64,000 nucleotides of DNA from Caballeronia udeis (GTDB lineage: Bacteria > Pseudomonadota > Gammaproteobacteria > Burkholderiales > Burkholderiaceae). Below the pieces are notes generated by a model. It did no database searches, was not told where the DNA came from, and worked only from the letters and a program-made list of their open reading frames with translations. The stretch lies in assembly GCF_001544555.2 (NCBI RefSeq), contig NZ_FCOK02000009.1, positions 62,001-126,000 of the forward strand. Reading direction: 5' to 3'. Positions within the stretch are counted from its first letter, which is position 1; each line of letters starts with the position of its first letter. Positions 9,051 to 17,732 of the stretch are shown here, one piece after another. The position numbers were made by a program, and so were the translations under genes.

Positions 9051-10054
9051 TGCTCGACCTCGTACCGCTGTGGGCCGCCATCCTGGCGCTCGCCGTATTC
9101 ATGTACGTGCTGCTCGACGGCTTCGATCTCGGCGTGGGCATGGTGTTCCTGATGCGGCGCGACCCCGGCGAACGCCAGTTGATGATCAACTCCGTCGCAC
9201 CCGTCTGGGACTTCAACGAAACCTGGCTGATCCTTGGCGGCGGTGGATTGCTCGCGGTCTTTCCGCTGGCGTTCGCGATCATCGTGCCCGCGGTTTATTT
9301 TCCGATCCTGCTGATGCTGCTCGGCCTGATCTTTCGCGGCGTGGCGTTTGAATTCCGCGAAGTGGTGGGCGCCCGCAAGTGGATTTGGGACGGTGCGTTC
9401 GGTTATGGATCGCTGGTCGCGACGTTCTCGCAGGGCGTTGTGCTCGGCATGTTCATGCAAGGCTTTCCCATTCACGGACGCGTGTTTACCGGCACGAGCT
9501 GGGACTGGTTTGCGCCGTTTCCGCTGCTGACGGGTGTCGGGCTGATTTTTGGCTACGCGCTGCAGGGCACCACATGGCTTGTGCTCAAAACGGAGGGCGA
9601 GTTGCAGGAATGGGCACGTGGCATGGCGAAGAAAGTGCTGTTCGGCGTGATCGCGTTTATCTTGCTGATCAGCATCTGGACGCCGCTGAAGGACGCGCGC
9701 ATCTCGGAGCGCTGGTTCAGCTTTCCGAACAGCTTCGTGTTCGCGCCGGTACCGGTACTGACGGTGCTGCTGGTCTGGACGTTATGGTCGGCGCTCGAAA
9801 AACGCAAGGAAGTGGTCCCGTTCATGTGTTCGATCGGGTTGTTCTTCCTGGCCTTCACCGGTCTGGTGATCAGCCTTTGGCCATTTATCGCGCCGCGGTC
9901 GGTGACGTTATGGGATGCGGCCACTCAACCTCTTTCGCAGCAGTTCCTGCTGATCGGGACGATGTTCCTGCTACCCGTTATTGTGCTTTACGTGGTGTGG
10001 TCGTATTGGGTGTTTCGAGGCAAGGTGCGCGGTGATATGGGTTATCACATGTAG
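9047..10054 (+). CDS. cydB: cytochrome bd-type quinol oxidase subunit II (CIO type)
   Basis: 335-residue integral membrane partner of CydA. The N-terminal VLLDGFDLGVGMVFL and the VWDFNETWLILGGGGLLAVFP segment are typical of CydB/CioB. ATG 9047 overlaps the cydA TGA (ATGA) and has CCAGGAG just upstream; a second ATG follows directly at 9050. No small CydX-type third-subunit gene is seen between its stop and 10100, as is usual for the CIO subgroup. Confidence 0.95.
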   Translation: MMLDLVPLWAAILALAVFMYVLLDGFDLGVGMVFLMRRDPGERQLMINSVAPVWDFNETWLILGGGGLLAVFPLAFAIIVPAVYFPILLMLLGLIFRGVAFEFREVVGARKWIWDGAFGYGSLVATFSQGVVLGMFMQGFPIHGRVFTGTSWDWFAPFPLLTGVGLIFGYALQGTTWLVLKTEGELQEWARGMAKKVLFGVIAFILLISIWTPLKDARISERWFSFPNSFVFAPVPVLTVLLVWTLWSALEKRKEVVPFMCSIGLFFLAFTGLVISLWPFIAPRSVTLWDAATQPLSQQFLLIGTMFLLPVIVLYVVWSYWVFRGKVRGDMGYHM

Positions 10055-10099
10055 CTCTATCTCCGGGCGTGCTCCGTGCTGGCGCAAATGAGAAGCCCT

Positions 10100-10576
10100 T
10101 CACAACGTCTGGGCGGCCGCCTTCTCCAGGATCCGGCACCACTTGTGCGCCTCGCGCCGGTCCCGCATCGGAAGATTCCAGCGCGACTGCGTCGTATCCT
10201 TCACATCAAGTGCAACTTGCCAGGCGCCTGACGTTCCCGATGCGCCCGGCTCCATCCGCGCTCCGCGCAGATCAGCAAAAATAAACATGCCGACCTGACC
10301 GCCCACTCGCACCTCGCACAACCGCTTGGCCGCGGCGAGCCGCACGCCGCCCCAATCCCGCTTGAGTTCGTGGGTCCAGTCGCCATCGTGAACGTTCGGT
10401 GCGACTTCCTTCCACCGCATCCAGAAGTACACGGCAATGCTCACCACCGCCAACCCCGCGATCACCGCCGCGCCAATCGCAACACTCACACCGAACGCCG
10501 CCGATATGGCGTGAAACGACCAGAACGCACCGTAGATCACGGCAACCAGGACAACAAGCGCAACAATAATCGGCAT
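10100..10576 (-). CDS. hypothetical membrane protein, two N-terminal helices
   Basis: 158 residues. Two hydrophobic segments fill residues 1-20 and about 28-52; the remaining hundred residues are soluble, with several Trp and a basic C-terminus (DRREAHKWCRILEKAA). I do not recognise a family. ATG 10576 follows AAGGTGTTTGACCG, a good ribosome site. It reads leftward after the peroxiredoxin gene (29-base gap), so cotranscription is likely, and converges on cydB. No function is proposed. Confidence 0.7.
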   Translation of the reverse strand: MPIIVALVVLVAVIYGAFWSFHAISAAFGVSVAIGAAVIAGLAVVSIAVYFWMRWKEVAPNVHDGDWTHELKRDWGGVRLAAAKRLCEVRVGGQVGMFIFADLRGARMEPGASGTSGAWQVALDVKDTTQSRWNLPMRDRREAHKWCRILEKAAAQTL

Positions 10577-10605
10577 CGGTCAAACACCTTGCAAGGCTGG
10601 TTACG

Positions 10606-11169
10606 TTATTGGGTCTTGTGCTTCTCGTTCCAGTCTTTCAACGCCTGCAGCGTGTTCGCCACATGCTTGTCCGGCGACAGGCTCGTATATTCATAGATCA
10701 CCGTACCGTCCGGTGCGATCACGTATGACACGCGATTAGCCATGGTACTGACCAGCGGCATGGTCGCATCGTATTGCTTGATGATGGTCGCATCACCGTC
10801 GGCGGCAACCGGGAATTTACTCCGGCACTCGCTCACTGAAAACTTCTTCAACGTGTCGATGTTGTCGTGTGACACGCCAATCACCGTCGCCCCCAGGGCC
10901 TTGTATTCATCAACGGCATCCGCAAACTCGTGCGCCTCGATCGTGCAGCCCTTTGTGAACGCAGCCGGATAGAAGTACAAGACCACGGGCCCCTTCTTCA
11001 ACTCGCTCGCAAGCGAGTACTCATAGGCATTGCCGCCAAGCGAGGCCTGCGCTGTGAACATCGGCGCGTGATCGCCCGGCTTCAGGGTTGCATAAGCCAC
11101 CAGTGCGTAAGCCGCAAGCGCGGCGCCCAGCGACACTCCCAGCATTCTCCCAGCAAACTTTCGCTTCAT
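10606..11169 (-). CDS. peroxiredoxin (thioredoxin fold, AhpC/TSA type), exported or anchored
   Basis: 187 residues: an N-terminal signal or anchor segment (about residues 8-27), then a peroxiredoxin domain. The peroxidatic motif is PAAFTKGCT with Cys75. A further Cys in SVSECRSKFP near residue 124 could be the resolving partner. Family members reduce H2O2 and organic peroxides with thiol donors. The hydrophobic N-terminus suggests a periplasmic location, unlike cytoplasmic BCP, which is inference. No catalase or regulator gene is adjacent. Confidence 0.88.
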   Translation of the reverse strand: MKRKFAGRMLGVSLGAALAAYALVAYATLKPGDHAPMFTAQASLGGNAYEYSLASELKKGPVVLYFYPAAFTKGCTIEAHEFADAVDEYKALGATVIGVSHDNIDTLKKFSVSECRSKFPVAADGDATIIKQYDATMPLVSTMANRVSYVIAPDGTVIYEYTSLSPDKHVANTLQALKDWNEKHKTQ

Positions 11170-11252
11170 GAGACTCCTCTAGTTTCGTGACCCGCGTACG
11201 TCCGGACGAACAACCGGAACAACGGCATAACCCATTGACGCAGCAACCAAGC

Positions 11253-12635
11253 CTACTCCACCCGATGCGCACCGAACCACTCGGCCGCCTCAACCTGAAG
11301 ATCAGCAAGCACAGCCGGCGTCAACACGCCAAGATCCAGACTTGAACTGATGCTCGAATCGAGCTCCGGCGCATCGCCCCTTTCAGCCGCCTGCGAGAGT
11401 CGCAAGAGCGCACCGAGCGGACCTTCGCCATCGACAATCGCAGCACACATTTCTTTCGACAACTTCAGCAAATCCATGATCTCGACCGGCGGCAAATCCA
11501 CCACCACATGCACAAGCGAAAAGATGCCGGTCATGAAGGCGGCATCGGCGAACTCCTCGCTCGACGGCCGCATGATACGCGCCGCCAGCTCCATGAAACG
11601 GGCGCGTGTCCCGACGAGTTGCACGAGCGGATCCGAACGCCACGGCAAGTGGCGGCCATCCGCATAGAGCAGCAACTGGGTCCAGCGCGAAATCTGCCGG
11701 GTGCCGGTCGCGACAATCGCCTCGCGCAACGACGACACGGGCCGGCTCAGTTTGAACGCGCTCGAATTGGCCAGCCGCAGCAACTGCACGACCACGTTCG
11801 GATTGAGCTTCAGCTCTGCCTCGAGTTCGCTGATATCGGGCTCACCCGACAGTACGCCCAGGAGTCTCAGCAGCGCAGTGCGCGACGGATTCGAGCGGCG
11901 CGTGACCAGCACCTGCGGACGGGCAAAAAAGTAACCCTGGAAGAGATCGAAACCGAGCTTGCGGGCTTCTTCGAAGTCCTGGTGCGTTTCGATCTTTTCT
12001 GCGATCAGCGTCTTGCCATGTTGCTTGAGCGTTAACGCGAGTCCGGGCAGATCGGCGCGCCGCGTGGCAAGAAAGTCGACCTTTACGTAATCCACGTAAG
12101 GCAGCGCCTCGTGCAGGGGTTCGGTGAGCGACACGACGTCGTCAAGGGCGAACTGGAAGCCGGCTGCACGCAACTGGGCGCAGCGCTTGAAAAGCTTGGC
12201 GTCGAAGGTAACGGTTTCCAGGATCTCGAGCACGAAACGCTCGGGCGGCATGATGTGGACGATATCGTCGAACAGCAGGTCCCGGTTCATGTTCACGTAG
12301 CCGCGATGATCCCCCAGCACCGCCGACAGCCCGATCTCGCCAACCGTTCGCGCGACCACATGGGCGGTGGCCTGCACGTCGTCGAAAATGCGTGCGCGAT
12401 TGTCCGGGCTATCGCGAAACAGCAGTTCGTAAGCATGCAGCGCGCCGTTGCGGTCGATGATCGGCTGACGGCCGAGATAAACGCTTTCCGGTTCACGGAG
12501 AACTGGCCGGCCAGGCTTCGCAGCGGTCTTCGCCGCGCCCTTCGGCGGCGCTGCGAGACTGTCCGCGGCGTTACGCGGCGCGCCGGAACTTGAGTCCCGG
12601 TCAACCGGCGGCATGAATGGACCTGCTGCGTTCAT
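11253..12635 (-). CDS. EAL-HDOD (YuxH-type) signalling protein
   Basis: About 460 residues: a low-complexity N-terminus, an EAL domain at about 50-240, and a HDOD domain at about 250-430. The EAL signature is degenerate (YELLFRDS instead of EAL), as in YuxH/CdgJ-type proteins, so c-di-GMP hydrolysis is unlikely and a regulatory role more likely. The HDOD part has the ELEAELKLNPNVVVQLLRLA and NSSAFKLSRP signatures. ATG 12635 lacks a clear ribosome site; ATG 12614 (CAGGTCC upstream) is an alternative. It is divergent from the GGDEF-EAL gene. Confidence 0.88.
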   Translation of the reverse strand: MNAAGPFMPPVDRDSSSGAPRNAADSLAAPPKGAAKTAAKPGRPVLREPESVYLGRQPIIDRNGALHAYELLFRDSPDNRARIFDDVQATAHVVARTVGEIGLSAVLGDHRGYVNMNRDLLFDDIVHIMPPERFVLEILETVTFDAKLFKRCAQLRAAGFQFALDDVVSLTEPLHEALPYVDYVKVDFLATRRADLPGLALTLKQHGKTLIAEKIETHQDFEEARKLGFDLFQGYFFARPQVLVTRRSNPSRTALLRLLGVLSGEPDISELEAELKLNPNVVVQLLRLANSSAFKLSRPVSSLREAIVATGTRQISRWTQLLLYADGRHLPWRSDPLVQLVGTRARFMELAARIMRPSSEEFADAAFMTGIFSLVHVVVDLPPVEIMDLLKLSKEMCAAIVDGEGPLGALLRLSQAAERGDAPELDSSISSSLDLGVLTPAVLADLQVEAAEWFGAHRVE

Positions 12636-13279
12636 TCGATACCGGCGATACCGCGTGCTCAATGCAATGGACAGCCTTCGCCGCGACCTCGGGCGACACG
12701 ATGCGTGCACTCGGCGCGTTCAATACGCCTGGCTTGGTGGCCGGCTCCGGCAATCGGCTTGGGGACGCAATCATGGCGTGCAGCAATGGAACGGTGTTGA
12801 TTGAATGGCGACCACACAGCGGTTAGCTCAAACGGGTAGCTTGAGGGGTTGGCTTGAGGGCTGGCTTAAGGAGTTCACTTACAAGCACAAAAGAGCAACG
12901 CAAACGCGCAATGAGTGGTTGGAGAGCGGCCAAGCGATAGCTCGAAACAACTCGAAACAACCCTGGGCGGCGCAACTGACCGGTTCAGGACTTGGCGGCT
13001 ACCAAGCCTCACTCTACCCCAAATCGCGATGTCGACAAATTGCGTCAAACCCGCCGCGGCCATGGCTTGCGGGCGCACCGCTATTCCTCTAAAGAATTTC
13101 GGGACACAACCGTTAACTTGCAAAGAACGCGTCCGACTCGCGGTTACCAGATCATCGGATGGCTCACGCCCGCATCGCCGGCCCATCAACAGCCGGCGCC
13201 CGATGCAGCGCGCTTGGCCGGACGGCGTGCGCCGCGCCCCTACCGGCCGGCGTGCAATCAGACAGGCTATAACCGAAAC
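12636..13279. other. intergenic region between divergent EAL-HDOD and GGDEF-EAL genes
   Basis: 644 bases. Reading frames cross it, but their composition is Arg/Pro/Thr-rich with no recognisable domain, so I treat it as non-coding. It includes short direct repeats: CTTGAGGG-like copies near 12840-12870 and two copies of CTCGAAACAA near 12941-12962. A sigma-28-like motif lies at 13090-13116. Confidence 0.55.
13090..13116 (+). promoter_or_regulatory. sigma-28-like promoter motif upstream of GGDEF-EAL gene
   Basis: TAAA at 13090-13093, 15 bases, then ACCGTTAA at 13109-13116. The flagellar sigma-28 consensus is TAAA-N15-GCCGATAA; spacing is exact and the -10 part matches at 6 of 8. If used, the leader to ATG 13280 would be about 155 bases. 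Similar motifs precede two neighbouring signalling genes. Confidence 0.45.
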
Positions 13280-15301
13280 ATGCCAGTAAAACGGATCACC
13301 GCCCAGCGCTTGAATGCATGGCTCGCCCTAGCCCGCCAAACCGGCATCGCCATGCGCACGAGCGCCCGGGCGCTGACCGCGACAACGTTGCCTGGCTGCA
13401 TCGCCAGGTTCGCCATGGCGGAAGCAACACCCGCCACTGCGCTGGCCACGGGCAGCCGCGAACCTCTGCCGCTCACGCTCCCCGGATCAACGCCGCATGG
13501 CCCACGGGAGACAAGAGCCGGACGCCCCGCTACGGCATTGTCGCGGGCGCAAGCTTCGCCTGCGACGCTTCACGTGCTGCACCCGGCCGCGGAGAATGAA
13601 GCTGAAGCGCCCGCGAACATCGCTTCGGACGCAACGCTTGCCGCCGTCGACTTCCTCGCGCAAGTGGATGCGTCGCTGCGGTTTTGCTATGTATCGCCGA
13701 GGAGCATCGACTTCCTGGGTTACCACCGCGATTACCTGAGCTCGCTCACGTTGCACGAACTGGTGCCCTCGGCTGAAATCGATGAACTCGATGCGCTCGT
13801 CGCCCGCGCCGAGCAAAGCGGCAAGCTCGAGAGCGCGACGCTGCATCTGCTGAAATCCCTGACCACGCCGATTTTCGTCGAGCTGCGGGTCCTCGCGACG
13901 CACACGCAAGGTCTGCCCGGCTTTGCGCTTGCCGCGTTCGAGGTTTCGCACTGGCGCGACCGCGAAGCTGCCCTGCGGCATGAGCTGCACCACGATCCGC
14001 TGACCGGCCTCGACAACCTGACAGCGCTGAAGCGCGCGCTCGATGCCGCCCAGGCGCAGGCTGTTCAAACGCACACGCATGCGGCGCTGCTACTGGTGGA
14101 TATCGACGATTTCCAGCGCATCAACCGTGCACTCGGCTACGACGCCGGCGACGACATGCTGCGCGAGACGGGGCGCCGCATCCAGCACGCAGGGCGTGCC
14201 GGCGAGCGCGTGGCGCGGGTCGCCAGCGACGAATTTGCCGTGCTGTTCTCGGCCGGTACCTCGGCCGAAGCGGCCGCGATGGCCGAAGATGTGTCGCGGC
14301 GAGTGCTGAGTGCGATTGCACAGCCCTACCGGTATCGCGGACAACATACGCATTTGTCGGCGAGCATTGGCGCCGCCATCTTCCCCGATGAAGTCGAGCA
14401 GGCCAGCAGCAGCCTGCTGCGCATGGCCGACCATGCCCTGGCGCAGGCAAAGAGGTCGGGCGGCAATGTCGTCGTGTTCCATGTCCCCGACGACGACCCC
14501 CGCAACGCCGAGCGCCTGAACCTGGAAGCCGACCTTTACGAAGGCGTGCGCAACGGCGAATTTTCGCTGCACTTCCAGCCCATCACCGAAAGCCGCAGTG
14601 GCGGCGTGATCGGCGTGGAAGCACTGATCCGCTGGCAGCATCCGGTCCACGGCCTCGTCCCGCCGGGAGCTTTCATTCCGCTCGCGGAGTCGATTGGCCT
14701 GATCAACTATCTTGGCAACTGGGTGCTCAAGGCTGCGTGCATGCAACTGGCGCAGTGGGACAGCGAAGGTTTCGTGCTGGACTACGTCTCGGTGAACGTC
14801 TCGCCGCAGCAATTCCGCGACAAGCGTTTTACGCAGAACGTGAAAGATGCATTGCAGCTGACGGGCCTCGATCCGCGCCGGCTCGTGTTCGAAATCACGG
14901 AAAGCCTGTTGATGCACGATCCGAAAGAAGCCACGCCCCTGCTCGAAACACTGACGGCGCTTGGCATTGCGTTCGCCGTCGATGACTTCGGCACCGGCTA
15001 TTCCAGCCTGGCCTACCTGCAGCGCTTCCCGCTGTCGAAGCTGAAGATCGATCGAAGCTTCATAGAAAACCTCCTGAGCTCGCGCAATAACCGGGCGATC
15101 GTGGCCGCGGTCGTGGGCCTGGCAAAATCGCTGGAGCTCGAACTCGTGGCGGAAGGCGTGGAGACAGAGGCGCAGCGCGAACTGCTGATCGAGATGGGCT
15201 GCGACCAGATCCAGGGCTGGCTGATCAGCAAGGCCCTCCCCGCAGGCGAACTGATGCGTTGCTTTCAGGATAAAACGCTCTTTCTCCGGGCGCCCTTATA
15301 A
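13280..15301 (+). CDS. PAS-GGDEF-EAL protein, probable c-di-GMP phosphodiesterase
   Basis: 673 residues from ATG 13280. The N-terminal 110 residues are low in order. A PAS-like domain (about 122-225) is followed by GGDEF (about 240-400) and EAL (about 415-665). The GGDEF signature reads ASDEF (near residue 314), so cyclase activity is probably lost. The EAL domain has EALIRW near 448, NVSPQQF, and DDFGTGYSSL, all expected in an active phosphodiesterase. The frame is open upstream to 12992, but that part looks non-coding and ATG 13280 has no strong ribosome site, so the start is uncertain. Confidence 0.85.
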   Translation: MPVKRITAQRLNAWLALARQTGIAMRTSARALTATTLPGCIARFAMAEATPATALATGSREPLPLTLPGSTPHGPRETRAGRPATALSRAQASPATLHVLHPAAENEAEAPANIASDATLAAVDFLAQVDASLRFCYVSPRSIDFLGYHRDYLSSLTLHELVPSAEIDELDALVARAEQSGKLESATLHLLKSLTTPIFVELRVLATHTQGLPGFALAAFEVSHWRDREAALRHELHHDPLTGLDNLTALKRALDAAQAQAVQTHTHAALLLVDIDDFQRINRALGYDAGDDMLRETGRRIQHAGRAGERVARVASDEFAVLFSAGTSAEAAAMAEDVSRRVLSAIAQPYRYRGQHTHLSASIGAAIFPDEVEQASSSLLRMADHALAQAKRSGGNVVVFHVPDDDPRNAERLNLEADLYEGVRNGEFSLHFQPITESRSGGVIGVEALIRWQHPVHGLVPPGAFIPLAESIGLINYLGNWVLKAACMQLAQWDSEGFVLDYVSVNVSPQQFRDKRFTQNVKDALQLTGLDPRRLVFEITESLLMHDPKEATPLLETLTALGIAFAVDDFGTGYSSLAYLQRFPLSKLKIDRSFIENLLSSRNNRAIVAAVVGLAKSLELELVAEGVETEAQRELLIEMGCDQIQGWLISKALPAGELMRCFQDKTLFLRAPL

Positions 15302-15373
15302 GATACCGTCACATTTTTGCGTCGGCACGGCCAAAAACGGGTGCTATTGCAGCGTTTCATTAACGGTCTGCGG

Positions 15374-15401
15374 TAAAGCTTCCGTGTGAGAGCGCCGTTA
15401 A
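15374..15401 (+). promoter_or_regulatory. sigma-28-like promoter motif upstream of HDOD gene
   Basis: TAAAGCTT at 15374-15381 and GCCGTTAA at 15394-15401. The second half matches GCCGATAA at 7 of 8. The spacer is 16 bases from TAAA instead of the usual 15, which weakens the call. It lies 108 bases before the HDOD start. Confidence 0.4.
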
Positions 15402-15508
15402 ACAATTTATGCAGGCTTTTTTCCGCGCATTACACTTCGACTCAGGTCGACGATTCAAGCCGTTCCGGGTGCCCGGTCCGGAACGTGTAAGGCATTGACA
15501 CCAAACGC

Positions 15509-16984
15509 ATGGCAAGCAATTCCAAAGCCGAATTACTGGACAAGCTGTGGGGCCGCATGAGCGAGCGCGGAGACTTTCCGATGCTCTCCCAGGCCCTGCG
15601 CACCACTGTGTCCGCGATGAGCGACGACGATCTGGACTTTACCGCTCTGGTCCAGGTCGTTCTATCGGACTTCGGCCTCACGCAGAAGGTGTTGCGGCTC
15701 GCCAATTCCGCGATGTACATCTCGTTCGGCGGCAACATCACCACCGTGACGCGCGCGTTGATGGTGCTCGGCATGGATGCGGTCGGCCATCTGGTGGTCG
15801 GGCTGAAACTGGTCGATCACTTCCATCAGAGCGCCCCGCGGCGCATCGACGCCAAGCTCGAACTGAATCGCACGCTGCTCTCCGGTGCGGTCGCGCGGCA
15901 AGTCACCGAGTGCAGCGAGTTCCGGGCGTCGGAAGAAGCGGTGGTCTGCACGCTGATGCGTCAGATCGGCAAGCTGCTGGTGGCGTTTTATCTTGAGACC
16001 GAGTGGGACCAGTTGCGCCGCAAGGCCACGGCCGAGCACATCAGCGACAGCCTCGCGTGCAGCACGTTGCTCGGCGTCACCTTCGAGGAAATCGGCATGG
16101 AAGCCGCGGATCGCTGGCGCCTGCCGGAGACCATCCGCACCGGCATGCTGACCCGCGACCCGCTTGCCCCTGTCGATGAAAAAACGCCGCGCCATGTGCG
16201 CTGGCTGCAGGCCGTCACCAACTATTCCACCGAAGTCGCCGATGCGCTCACCGCGCAGCATGTCGACGAGACACATCGCGAGATATCGCTGGTGGAGATC
16301 GCGAACCGCTATAGCCGCGCGCTGCTGACCGACGCTTCCACGCTCGCCGCGATGAGTCTCGCGCTCGCGAACGAGGACTCGAACGACGGCGTGATGCGGG
16401 AAATCGTGGAACTGCGCGCAGATGCCGATGCCATCGCGCGCGCGGGGTTATCGGCGGAAGCGCGGATTGCCGCGGGCCTTGAGGACTTGCGCTCGCTGCC
16501 GTCGAAGAACGCGCTGGGCGCCGTGCTCGCGCTGGCCTCGGAAGCGGTGCTGGCCGGGCTCACGTTTTCACGCACGGTGGTGTTCGTGCGCCAGTCCAAC
16601 AATGAGTTCCAGGCGCGTCTTGGCCTTGGGTCGGGCGTGGACCGGTTGCTGCCGTCGCTGACGTTTCCGGCGGCGTTCGAGCCCGACGTGTTTCATCTGG
16701 CGATCTCGAACCCGGTCGGGATTTTTATCGAGAATGCTCGCGATCCGCGTATTGAAGCCCGCTTGCCGCGCTGGTTCAAACCGTCATTCGGCGACGCCCA
16801 CGCGTTCGTCCTGCTGCCCGTGAAGGCACACGGCTCGACGGTGGCCATGCTCTACGGCGACTGGACGCAAGCCGAGCAGGTGCGCAAGATCACGCAGCCG
16901 GAAATGGCTGCGTTGAACGAGTTGATGCGTGAATTGAGCCGGTTCTTTTCCAACGCGGACTGGAAGGAACTGGAGCTGCTTTAA
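15509..16984 (+). CDS. HDOD domain protein with C-terminal GAF-like region
   Basis: 491 residues. The HDOD domain occupies about residues 10-215 (FGLTQKVLRLANSAMYISFGG and ALMVLGMDAVGHLVVGLK are characteristic). The C-terminal 170 residues (ALGAVLALASEAVLAGLTFSRTVVFV onwards) look like a GAF-type sensor, ending in an acidic tail. HDOD proteins are non-catalytic relatives of HD phosphohydrolases and act in signalling, biofilm or motility. It sits between the GGDEF-EAL gene and a chemoreceptor gene. ATG 15509 has only a weak ribosome site. Confidence 0.85.
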   Translation: MASNSKAELLDKLWGRMSERGDFPMLSQALRTTVSAMSDDDLDFTALVQVVLSDFGLTQKVLRLANSAMYISFGGNITTVTRALMVLGMDAVGHLVVGLKLVDHFHQSAPRRIDAKLELNRTLLSGAVARQVTECSEFRASEEAVVCTLMRQIGKLLVAFYLETEWDQLRRKATAEHISDSLACSTLLGVTFEEIGMEAADRWRLPETIRTGMLTRDPLAPVDEKTPRHVRWLQAVTNYSTEVADALTAQHVDETHREISLVEIANRYSRALLTDASTLAAMSLALANEDSNDGVMREIVELRADADAIARAGLSAEARIAAGLEDLRSLPSKNALGAVLALASEAVLAGLTFSRTVVFVRQSNNEFQARLGLGSGVDRLLPSLTFPAAFEPDVFHLAISNPVGIFIENARDPRIEARLPRWFKPSFGDAHAFVLLPVKAHGSTVAMLYGDWTQAEQVRKITQPEMAALNELMRELSRFFSNADWKELELL

Positions 16985-17083
16985 CGCTTTTTGAGATTCG
17001 GCCGTGGCGCTGCTGACTCTTCTTCACGAGCCGGCAGCGCCACGGTGAGTTGCTTGTCCTCACCCTCGTCCTCACCTTCGTTG

Positions 17084-17533
17084 TTACTCGCGCCAGAGTA
17101 TCGCCACCGCCTGATCGCCGTACTCCACGATGTACCCCCCATGCTCGCGCTGCCACTCACGCGCGGCGCCGGCACCGGCAAACCACACCTTCTCATGGTC
17201 GCCAAAAGCGCCCGCATCGAAGCGGTATCGATCGATGACGGCGGGCTCGCGCGTATCGAGCACCGGCTTGCAGGCGTCCCAGCCGGAATGACCCCGCTCG
17301 ACCGCCAGCATGTTCAATATGTGCTTGAGCTGAACGTCAGCGCGGGACTCGTGAAGCTGTGCGAGCGTCTCGGCGCGGGTTACGCCCGCAGCGAGCAAGC
17401 GGCGCACGACAGGCATCGCCGTGCTTGTGCTGTCCGCGTGAGCGCGACGAAGCAGCCGGCGCGCGTGGCGTCGAAGAAATTCGGTGTTGGTGAGATCGGA
17501 ATTGACAGTGCGAGGACAGGATGTTGACCACAT
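17084..17533 (-). CDS. hypothetical protein
   Basis: 149 residues, not recognised. The first half is Arg-rich and helical (FLRRHARRLLRRAHADS); the second half has many aromatic and Gly residues (EKVWFAGAGAAREWQREHGG). There is no signal peptide or membrane segment. The strong ribosome site AAGGAGAAACGTC before ATG 17533 supports a real gene. It converges on the HDOD gene. Confidence 0.65.
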   Translation of the reverse strand: MWSTSCPRTVNSDLTNTEFLRRHARRLLRRAHADSTSTAMPVVRRLLAAGVTRAETLAQLHESRADVQLKHILNMLAVERGHSGWDACKPVLDTREPAVIDRYRFDAGAFGDHEKVWFAGAGAAREWQREHGGYIVEYGDQAVAILWRE

Positions 17534-17732
17534 GACGTTTCTCCTTGTTGCGCCGTTCTCGCTGCGGCTAAAGGTTCAACGTTGCGGTTTATCCAGATGA
17601 AGCGATAACGCATGACAGGTGTTTTCACTTTCGCGAGACCGGGCGCCCTGCCGCGCCCGTCGCGAATTCTAGAACAAAGGCTTGCGGTTGAGCAAGCCTG
17701 CGTTCGTCGATCAGCGTGCATACAGCGTTACA

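Noticed and set aside
12992..13279. N-terminal extension of the GGDEF-EAL protein
   Set aside because: Arg/Pro/Thr-rich, lacks a ribosome site, and contains a sigma-28-like motif.
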